From Macrolepiota albuminosa (lineage: Eukaryota; Basidiomycota; Agaricomycetes; Agaricales; Agaricaceae), in NCBI GenBank assembly GCA_027475525.1, contig JAMWFC010000113.1, forward strand, positions 682,001-746,000: 64,000 bases of DNA, given 5' to 3'. Both the position numbers and the translations under genes were made by a program. The notes beneath the pieces are model-generated. The model was given only the letters and a program-made list of their open reading frames with translations. It did not search any database and was not told where the DNA came from. Below are positions 55,741 through 64,000 of the stretch, piece after piece; the stretch's first letter is position 1, and every line of letters starts with the position of its first letter.

Positions 55741-58045
55741 TGTTAATATTTGATATCTACATACGCCAGGATGTAGCCACGGTTGGGTCTGTTTTAACAC
55801 ATTCTCTACACCCACTCGGTCCGTAATGTTCCAATTTTATTTGGCTGACGTTCTTTCCTTGCCAGATGTATTGGATGTCCAGTTGACCCATAGATCAAGC
55901 GGTCTCTGAAAAATAGGCCTATTTCGATGACTAATTGTGAGTCTTTCTATGTCCTGCCTGGTACAGGCACGACAGGACACGATATTAGATCGCAGATAAT
56001 AGCCGCCACGCGAAAACCATATATCGGAGCAGACACATGCATTATGACTTATTTCCTTGGCTGCCTTCTGTGGAGAGCGATCCCTGAATACCAGTGCTGA
56101 TATACCCCCCGAAAGATTCGGCATATCGCCACTATCTAATGAACACCTATTGTCACTTGAGAGGTCTGTTATCCAGCGCAATAGATATATGACAACAAAT
56201 CATTGATTTACTAGATCATGGCACTTACTGATTTCGACAGTCTGCCATGCGACAAGCCGTCATTACGACCAATTATTAATGCGCCGTGGCTTAACATGGA
56301 GCAACAACGGGCTATGCTCAAAGTTAAATATTCTTATTCAGACTCTTCCGACAGTTATTCGGATTCCCTCCCTACTTACTTCAGACTCTACTCCGAATCG
56401 TATGCGTTTTCTTGTGGTCGTTCACCGTCGCTGTTTCTATATCCCTTACTACTTACTTCAGACTCTACTCCGAATCGTATGCGTTTTCTTGTGGTCGTTC
56501 ACCGTCGCTGTTTCTATATCCCTTATTGATGTGTTCGTGACGAATACAGGTCGCCGCCACCGTATCATTGACATCATGATTCTAAGTATCTCCTCGCCTA
56601 AGCAGAGGTATTTATATGCTTCGTTTCCCAAAACCAAGGCGCGTACTACTCGATTTGATGTCTTCTCCAATCCGAGCTTCTCTACGTCGTCCCACTATTT
56701 TTTCCTTTATGTCTTTATCTGCTCCCTCGTGTGCCCCTTGGTGGTGCTCCTCCCTCTAAGTATGATGGCAGAGACGACTCGGCACGCTACGATCCTTACC
56801 AGCGAGACATTCGCTGTTTAAGCGGCCGTTGTGCGTCGACGAGCCATAATCTATAGTGCTCCCAGGATGCTCGTATAATGATGTTACGGACTTCAGCATT
56901 TTCAAATGCTGTTACGGACTGGGGTTTTGTTGTTTGCACTAGCAAGACATACGGTCAAAGACACCCAACACGTTCTTTCATCCTCAATTTACTACCACAT
57001 GGAGCACTACCGTGATATCCTATTGTGGCGCCCTCACACATCCTCCCATCGCCCCTCTGGTATCAAGATGCGCGCCATGTCTTGTCAGGGGATTCTCCAG
57101 GTGACGGAGAGGTATTCAGATGTGCTGTATCACATTAGACCCGCTCATCTTGTTTTTCTGTATGTTTTGACTTCTTGGTTCGCTCGTTAATTGACCTTGA
57201 GTCAGGAGCTATACGCATCGTGACAAACGGACCCATCTCACAACGAAAGCTTTTGATGGACGAGGAATTCTCGTTGCCGCATTCCATACTCACGAAAATC
57301 AATGGCTTGATGAAGTTTGGACTTACTCGGATGCTTCGAAAGAGGTCGAGTGGAACGCAAAGCTCATCGTCGCCAAACATATAGTACGCCGTGAGCCTAA
57401 CGAGCCTGATTTCACTTCATGTGGAAAGGATTTGGTACGTGAAGTGTTCTTGACGATCGAACTTGCTTAATGTTATGCGCAGTGCGGCAACGTAACGATA
57501 CCTCATCAAGTAGATCTGGGCATAAAGGCCAATATTTTCATGCTCGACTAGAGGTATGTTCGCTTTATGCATATCGAAACACTCATACTAAACGTTCTGT
57601 TTCTAGTTATTTTTATTGTAGTTAGTAGAATATCTATACCCGTAGCTGGACGTCAAGACTAAACACACGCTGCTGGGTTTATGCGGTGTTCGGTGTCCAC
57701 CGTCATTGGAGCCTTAGGTGCAATTCTCATGAGGAACATTGAATGGTACGTCGTCTTTGCTCTATTGTCAGTAAAGCTCTTATAGATTAAACATCTTTAG
57801 TGGAACGGTTTCATAATAATAGTAGAAGACCCTTTATTAATCATTTGTATCGGTGCAGCTAATAATTACATTAATACTTCACTACTGAGGCCATAATTTG
57901 TTTCTTATCAAAAAAAGAGCAAAGAAAACTGTTGCCTGTTTCGTAGCTAGGTTTTACAATAGAAACCGGCAAATTTCCTCTGTCTGAAGACTTTTTTCTA
58001 TCGGAAATTGATACATTGGAAATGGCATAACAGTTTACCTTTTCA
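55741..58045. other. Unassigned region with short ORFs
   Basis: Frames at 56181-55837 (-), 56218-56821 (+, split by a 77-bp duplication), 56906-57190 (+) and a stretch 57195-57450 (+) that reads protein-like (His-Thr-His-Glu-Asn-Gln-Trp, Tyr-Ser-Asp-Ala-Ser). They may be exons of one or two decayed genes. No family recognised. Confidence 0.3.
56372..56525. repeat. 77-bp tandem duplication 23
   Basis: Exact units 56372-56448 and 56449-56525. Confidence 0.95.
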
Positions 58046-58138
58046 CATTTTTTTTTTTTTTAAAATTTTATTATTATTATTATTATTATTTTATTTTTAT
58101 ATATTTTTTATTTTATTTTATTTTATTTTTTTTATTGA
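58046..58138 (+). repeat. Poly-T, (TTA)n and (ATTTT)n microsatellite
   Basis: A T run, then about eight TTA units, then TTTTA units. It may be the A-rich tail of an unseen minus-strand LINE or SINE. Confidence 0.7.
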
Positions 58139-58741
58139 CGTTAAACCGCCAGTTTTCAGAAGACCAATGTAAGGGCCTGATGAATCGCGACAATCACGTG
58201 AGCTAGCCTAGGAGAGGAGGCGCAAGTGAGACTGGGTTCCGTAGGGAACTTTCACTTCGACGTCCTCCTCCCTAGGTAAGAAAACACAATTGGGTGCCAT
58301 TAGTGCTTACTACTAGTCAGCCGTTCATATTTTCGTATATGATGTCTTTATGCCAACCTGGATCGTCAACGTTCAGCTAACTGAGCTTTATTGCCAGTAG
58401 GTAAAAGGATTACCAAAACACCTTAATCGGTATCATAGTATCATGATTTGTTATTCCCCTACACTGTTTAATACTTCAATTTTCTGATTGTGATACCGTA
58501 GGCTTGTTAAATACAATTGATTATTAGCATGTCCAAGTCATCCGATCACTTACAACGTCCGCAATGAAACATTGTCGGTGTCACACCGTCCTGATGTATA
58601 GCCCATTAGTCCAATGTAGTACACTATCTACATATATAGTACACTATCTACATCTGTAGTACACTATATACAACGTTCAACCATATACCATATACAGTAC
58701 GACATATACAATGTACAATATTTAGGGTTGCGAGCAAGAAA
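58139..58741. other. Non-coding, short repeats
   Basis: Three copies of TAGTACACTATCTACAT-like words at 58616-58672. No gene seen. Confidence 0.5.
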
Positions 58742-60852
58742 TTACGACAGGGGCCTCCTCCCAACCTCATCTTCCTCCTCCGTCTCTCCCATGGTCGTCA
58801 TCGCTGCTGCTTCCGCTTCGACCATCACCGCTTCAACCATCTCCGCTGTTGCCACTGCCCCTCTTCCCGTCATTGCTGCCATCACTGCGGCTTCACCCGC
58901 CTCCGCTGTTGTCATTTCTTCTTCTAAAGTCAATACCAACATCGCGACTATTTCATTCCGTGTTGGCATGGGCTGGCCAGCGTCCGCTGCCACTTCCATC
59001 CAAGTTCCCGGTGTCACTGCATTCCTGCGTCGGTGCGCTGCTAACAGACCTCCCAACTGATCGATTCCTTGCGTAATCTCTGGTGGGATCTGCTGGGGCA
59101 GCCCTTGCTAGATGAGGGCGAACACCGAGGAACTACCGTCCAATAACAGTTGGTACTCGTGCACCATTCCTGGGCGTGAAGATGTATCAGGTATATGGTA
59201 TGGGACATAGGGTCACTTACGCATAACATCTTCATGGGACGACGCCAACGCGTTCAACAGCCAGTTCCTCCTTCTTAAAATCCGTGGCTGTGCTGCCTCC
59301 ACTCGCCGTATTGCCTGTTGTACCTCCTCTATCTCCGACGCCCCGGGTGCCGCATTGTCCGACCCTCGATTCTCGATATTCTCTACTCGCGCTCGCAACC
59401 CAGCCAACTCGTCTTTGATAGCCACGCGTGCCACTAAAGCGGCATCCCTGTCTCCAAATGCTCTGTCCCTGTCACAAATAGCTGCATTCCTCTCTTCCTG
59501 CATGGCCTCCCGAGTGCGTTGTTCCTGCTGAAGATCCTCTCGCAATGTTACCTGGTACCCATTTGCCATGGCCTCTTGCAACTGCTGGCGCGTTTCCTCA
59601 TCAATAGACGATTGGGCAGGTATCGGGGGGATTTCATGGATATCCGACATGTCCAAGCTTGGGGACCTCCGCGCACGCTTGTACCCTATTATCTCCACCG
59701 ACTCGGTCAAAGCTCGGCGCTTCCCTTTGTCCTGTTGCGGAGACGACACTTCCACCCTTCCTCCTTGCGACGAACCCTCAGTCTGCGCCACATCCTTCAA
59801 TGAACCCTCAAGCCGCGATCCACTTGACTCCTCACCCTTTGACCTGGGCACATTACCTGCACTCGATGACTTTGTATTCGCGTATCCGCGCGCGCGATTA
59901 AATAATATTGAACTCGAATTCCTTGCCTCCCCGAAGTACGGCTCCGGCGATGCTCTGCGCTTTCCTTTATCATGCTGAGCCGTCGGCGCTTCCTCCGTCA
60001 ACGCAGGTGAAGCTCTGCGCTTCCCCTTATCCTGCTGTGTAGTCGACGCCTTCGCCTTCCTTCCTCTCGATGAACTCCCAGCCTGTGCCCCACCCGACTC
60101 CTCGGCCCTCGATCTGGATGCACTAGCCAACTGGCTCAGCACCCAGGTCATGTCCCACCCCTGTTCTTTGCTCATGCAAGATGCCTTCCATGCCTGAGCC
60201 ACGGAGCATCGCTCGTGCCGGGCTCGACAGGAAACACACACGGAATTATCCCTGCGAGATTTTGCCACTGGTGCCTCGAATTCACATGGTTCACCTCGAC
60301 GTGAGCATAATGAGCACTGGTGATGGTTAGGACGCGCGACCGGGCCAGGAGAACACTCACAGGACCCTTGTTCTGACACCACTTGAGGGTGGGAGGGCCA
60401 CGGTGCTGGTTTTGGGCCGCGGCAAATTGCTCCGGTGTCACATCGGCTTGAGGGATCCGCTTCGTTGCTGGGACTCGCCGTACCTGACCGGGCCCGAGAA
60501 CAGGCTGTTCAGTACGCGTCGACGAGCTCGCAGCAGGTGCTGATTGGACTGAGCTGCTTGGACCGGCTGTCTGCGTGCTCCTCTCTGGTGCTAATGGGTC
60601 GGATGTCAGTGTCGATGAACTTGATCCCATGGACCGGCCTGCCATCTCTGGGGGGGAGGAGGGTGTGCCTGGTGAGTACGCAGACATGCCGGAAAACTAC
60701 TTACGTTGCTAGAAAAGGGCTGCTATCCGCTGCTCGTCTAGACGGTGCTCGTATATTTCTCAGCGCTCCTCGTAGCGTAGCCATGAAGCAGTTGAGTTAT
60801 CACCAGGCGGGGGTGGCGTAGGCGAACGGTTAGGGGTAGAGTGGCGCGACAT
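58742..60852 (-). pseudogene. Zinc-cluster accessory gene, stand-alone copy
   Basis: Four exons: 60852-60705, 60668-60361, 60316-59221, 59169-58742, all with GT-AG ends and agreeing phases. Exon 1 starts Met-Ser-Arg and is Pro/Thr-rich. Exon 3 opens with Cys-x2-Cys-x6-Cys, a 15-residue loop, Cys-x2-Cys-x6-Cys; then Gln-Gly-Trp and three repeats of Asp-Lys-Gly-Lys-Arg-Arg-Ala (NLS-like), a coiled coil (59590-59400), and exon 4 with Ala-Ala-His-Arg-Arg-Arg-Asn and a Glu/Ala/Met tail. Two stops in exon 1 and one in exon 4 make it a probable pseudogene. No gag-pol is adjacent. Confidence 0.7.
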
Positions 60853-61921
60853 AGTCAAAGAAGGATGGATGGTCAAAATGTTTTTCTTATCTACCCTTTC
60901 GTTATGATGGCATCAAGATTCTACTTCTATTACCGCTATGAATGCATAGCCACCGCCACATCGCTTAGATGAATAAATAAAAATAAACCCCGAGTTTGTA
61001 CGTAAGTAACGATAAGAGCGTTGTGTCCATACAGATAGTTTTGAATCCTCTGCAAAGTTCATGTATTTTTAACTAAACTTTTCAAGTGCATTTTCGTCAT
61101 TTACTGTTTCATGTGTTGTGAATGTCATATGCAATGCTTATACAATATAAAGGTCGTAAAAATTGAACGTAAAGGATGGATGGGAATGTCATTACTCACT
61201 TAGACTCCTTGCTGGTTGTGTAAGACCTACGCAGTGTGTCGTTCCAAAGCCTCAAATGGTACAATATATCACCGATCACATACAGGGTCGATCCTAAGAT
61301 GCTCGGCATTCAGCAGATCCCCATGGAATGTGATCGCCGAATACACTGCCGATCATCGGGTGCTCGGCATCAGCGGATCCGCATGGAACGTGATCGCCGA
61401 ATAGACCGCCGATTATCGGCAAGCGTGACTTTGGCTTCACTATCCTCAACGACAAGACACGGCCGCCTTGACCCATATTTTGGGTACAGGTGCCCTGGGG
61501 TCAACGCAGGTAATATATAATACATCCAATGCCGATTTTGATACTGATTATGATTGGTTAGAGCATAACTATATTTTGACTGAATGAGGGGGAGTAATAC
61601 ATCCAATGCCGATTTTGATACTGATTATGATTGGTTAGAGCATAACTATATTTTGACTGAATGAGGGGGAGGGATGGGGGGATGGAGAGGAGAGGAGAGA
61701 GAGAGAGATAGAGGGTTAATACAAATATCCAGTGATTCATAATATTGGATTATAATACCATTGTTCATTTACCGACACATTTTAAGTCAGCTCTGTGGCT
61801 TGCCGGCTACATAAAATCGAAAGGGCATCTTAGGGTTTGTATGTATCATCACACCTGTGTGTGATATCATTTCTTTGTGAGTATGTTATTGCTGTCTGAA
61901 ACCAGTACATTGTTTTGGTCC
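60853..61921. other. Non-coding interval
   Basis: No gene. Two imperfect 61-bp units (61301-61361 and 61362-61420) share GATCGCCGAATA and GCTCGGCAT. A GA-rich run lies at 61680-61712. An A/G-rich patch just right of the zinc-cluster start (60855-60875) might be a polypurine tract, but no LTR is recognisable after it. Confidence 0.45.
61518..61671. repeat. 77-bp tandem duplication 24
   Basis: Exact units 61518-61594 and 61595-61671. Confidence 0.95.
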
Positions 61922-62814
61922 TGTCAGGTTCCGCTGAATCGGGGGCTTTCCGGGAAAGCGACGCCCTTACAATGCGGACTTGATCTACGGATACTCGGGT
62001 GTCTGGAACTCCGGGGCTAGGACTCCGGGGTTCAAGACGAGGACAGGGGTAATCCCGGGAGAGGGGACTAGAGTCCGGGGGTTTTGGATGAGAGTGGCTG
62101 GGAGTTAGAGGGGGTCGAGTCGTGAACCGGAGGTTCTAAGACGAGACCAAGTTAGTAATTTAAGAGTCGCGAAGTGCGTACCAAGCTTAGAGCACGCGAA
62201 TACTAAGGCGTGCCAGTCGAAGCGTACCAAACAAGGCGTACCAGTCAAGCAAGGGGCACGCAATATCCAAAGTAACAGTTATGCAATCTCAAGACTACCG
62301 AATACAACAGGGAGCTACGCTATAAGTACTACGGGGCCGGGTCTCGGGGTTCCGGGATGTCTGGGATGGGTTCCGGGGGTCATTGAGTAGCGGCAGGGGC
62401 TATATACCGGGATCGCGCGTGTGGGGCGCGCGATCAATTGGCGCGGATGGGGCCGTGATGCGTGATGCGCGATGTCCGGAGCGAGTCGCGTGATCCGATC
62501 GTTGATCGGGGCTGGGGGCGGCTGATGGCGGTCCCTGATGCGCGTGATGGCGGTGTCGGCGGTCGTGATGGCGGGGCGTGCCCTGTGGGGTCGGAGGGAG
62601 GGTCCCGGAGGGTGTTCCGGGTGATGGCGGTGTCGGCGGTCGTGATGGCGGGGCGTGCCCTGTGGGGTCGGAGGGAGGGTCCCGGAGGGTGTTCCGGGGG
62701 TGTTCCGGGGTGGGCCCGGAGGGGAGGGGTCGTGACATCACCCCCCCCTCAGCGCCGAGACCCTCCGAGGCCGGGGGTGTTCCGGGGTGGGCCCGGAGGG
62801 GAGGGGTCGTGACA
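61922..62814 (-). repeat. 3' LTR of chromovirus Cv2
   Basis: Starts TGTCAGG and ends GTGACA on +. Least decayed LTR of the family, rich in CpG. The adjacent pyrimidine run is the complement of a purine tract, so this is a 3' LTR of an element running right to left, whose gag-pol must lie beyond base 64000. Two 77-bp duplications lie in it; without them it is about 739 bp. Confidence 0.75.
62544..62697. repeat. 77-bp tandem duplication 25
   Basis: Exact units 62544-62620 and 62621-62697, inside the Cv2 LTR. Confidence 0.95.
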
Positions 62815-62854
62815 TCACCCCCCCCTCAGCGCCGAGACCCTCCGAGGCACGCGT
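62701..62854. repeat. 77-bp tandem duplication 26
   Basis: Exact units 62701-62777 and 62778-62854, duplicating the LTR end and the purine tract. Confidence 0.95.
62815..62829 (-). other. Polypurine tract of Cv2
   Basis: On the minus strand: CTGAGGGGGGGGTGA, ending exactly at the LTR. It fixes element orientation. Confidence 0.7.
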
Positions 62855-62941
62855 AGCCGGTGGTTCGGACCGGGGGTCAACCGTGGGATCCGGCACCTGA
62901 CCTGCCACGTATCGAAAAAAATTTTACCATCAAGTTCAACC

Positions 62942-64000
62942 ATGTCGCGTACGCCAACGCATTCCCCGACGCCCCCGCAAACGAACGAGGTCGCGCCCCT
63001 CATGGCGTGGGAAGCCCGGGACGCGCGTTACCGGGCTCGACTTGACCGGGAGCGCGTGGCGGTGCTCGCCGAGCAACGTGAGTACTCCCGCGCCGCCTCT
63101 TTACCCCACTGACCTTTCCTTTTCAGAACAACGCAACATTCCGACCCCGGAGGCGGGTCCCAGCCGACTCCCGGAATCTGCTCCCGGGGCGGGTTCCAGT
63201 CGTCCTGCGCCGACCTTCGCGCGTATGACTGTTCGTCCTCCCCGTCCGCAGCCCCCTCCCCGTCCTAGATTGCCTGCCCCCCGCTTTCGTCGTTCCGGGA
63301 TGGAGATAGGGACCGTGTCGGAGGTCCCGGAGAGTCGACGTGTCGCGTGGGCGGACGCGACGCAGGATCTGTTTGTGGAGGCCCTGGAGAGGCTCCGAGG
63401 TCTGCCTACCCACGCCTGGTGCGTGAACAACGGACCGGTGAGTCGTTGCCCTACCTCTGATCTCTCTTGCTGACTCCGGTGTAGTGCTTGCACTGTGCTC
63501 GCCGAGGCGTACTTTGCGAGTTCAAAGTCCCGGGCCCCTCGTCCCGCCGGGACACGGCCGTGTGTGAGGCTTGCCGCCTCAACCACAAACGTTGTTCCGT
63601 GTCGGCGCTGTGGAGGGCGCGCTGTGTCGCCCAGGAGCAGGGATGGCCGTTGGGGGAGGTTACCCGGAGGATGGGGGTAGAGGAGCGGGACTGGGTGGCG
63701 GAGCCTGTGGGGGAGAGGGATGGCCGTTGGGGGAGGTTACCCGGAGGATGGGGGTAGAGGAGCGGGACTGGGTGGCGGAGCCTGTGGGGGAGGTGGTGGA
63801 GCCGGCAGGGGGGGTGCCCACAGCGCCCGCGGAGGCGTCCAGCGGGGGGTCGGGGGATCGGGGGGTCGGGGCCGGCCCGTGGTGCTGATTACGCGCCGGG
63901 CTCCTCGGTCCGGTACCCGGGGGAGGGGGGGCGCCTGGACAAGGGGAAGCGGCGGGCGTCGCCCAGTCCCTCCCCGGGCCCCTCCAAGAGGGCGCACCTG
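62942..64000 (+). CDS. Antisense zinc-cluster gene of Cv2 (3' end outside window)
   Basis: Best-preserved copy of this subfamily. Exon 1 62942-63077 (Met-Ser-Arg start, Pro-rich, then an Arg/Ala/Glu helix), intron 63078-63126, exon 2 63127-63437 (Pro/Arg-rich, ends in a Trp-Cys-Val-Asn-Asn block), intron 63438-63484, exon 3 from 63485. Exon 3 opens Cys-Leu-His-Cys-x6-Cys, a 15-residue loop, Cys-Glu-Ala-Cys-x6-Cys, then Trp-Arg-Ala and Gln-Gly-Trp-Pro-Leu. The first in-frame break is the 77-bp duplication at 63641/63718. Near 63940 a Gly-Lys-Arg-Arg NLS-like block follows. The start is 127 bp from the LTR, so an antisense LTR promoter is likely. Confidence 0.75.
63641..63794. repeat. 77-bp tandem duplication 27
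   Basis: Exact units 63641-63717 and 63718-63794, in exon 3 of the zinc-cluster gene. Confidence 0.95.

Noticed and set aside
58046..58138. Telomere or centromere repeat
   Set aside because: Only simple T/A microsatellite, no TTAGGG-type units.
1334..63794. 77-bp duplications as a new transposition or replication-slippage system
   Set aside because: Constant length, exactness and two-copy state at 27 unrelated loci fit an assembler k-mer far better.

Overview
The window looks like nuclear DNA of a filamentous basidiomycete, probably an Agaricomycete. Genes carry short GT-AG introns (35-60 nt) with CTAAC-type branch points. The repeats are Ty3/Gypsy elements, a non-LTR (LINE) element and a tyrosine recombinase of the kinds common in that class, and the one large intact host gene is a NACHT-WD40 (NLR-like) gene. 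Most of the 64 kb is transposon sequence in different stages of decay.

Layout. 1-~12.1 kb: a Ty3/Gypsy element (Gy1): gag, protease, RT-RNase H-integrase on +, then a spliced zinc-cluster gene on the opposite strand (10955-8369), a polypurine tract and a 3' LTR. ~12.1-19.1 kb: CpG-poor relics, including a second Gypsy family (Gy2: gag, degenerate zinc knuckle, protease, half an RT). 19.1-24.8 kb: a 5'-truncated LINE split by two LTR insertions, one of which holds two further nested solo LTRs. 25.2-30.9 kb: the NLR gene (minus strand, eight exons). 30.9-33.2 kb: gene scraps. 33.2-38.2 kb: relic of a repeated transposase-like gene, split by an LTR. 38.4-40.8 kb: unrecognised ORFs and a tyrosine-recombinase pseudogene. 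40.8-49.75 kb: a decayed minus-strand chromovirus with LTRs, gag, two tandem protease domains, pol, a chromodomain and an antisense zinc-cluster gene beside the 3' LTR. 49.8-53.4 kb: a spliced hypothetical gene and the N-terminal part of an Iks1-like kinase. 53.7-55.7 kb: a second transposase-like copy and a minisatellite. 55.8-58.7 kb: unrecognised sequence. 58.7-60.9 kb: a third zinc-cluster gene copy, without gag-pol. 61.9-64 kb: 3' LTR of another chromovirus with a fourth zinc-cluster copy, running off the window.

Two points dominate. First, at least 27 exact, perfectly tandem duplications of 77 bp are scattered through the window. Constant length, exactness and two-copy number point to an assembly artefact (unmerged k=77 overlaps) rather than biology; removing one copy restores several reading frames, including a 1,745-codon NLR frame. 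Second, a spliced zinc-cluster gene with basic nuclear-localisation-like motifs lies antisense at the 3' end of two different Gypsy lineages. It is the best candidate here for an under-described system: an accessory gene carried by fungal retrotransposons.

LTR comparison, together with TGA stops at positions where this family normally has arginine, indicates mutation of CpG to TpG/CpA, as expected from cytosine methylation. The NLR gene body sits within the CpG-poor stretch yet stays open.
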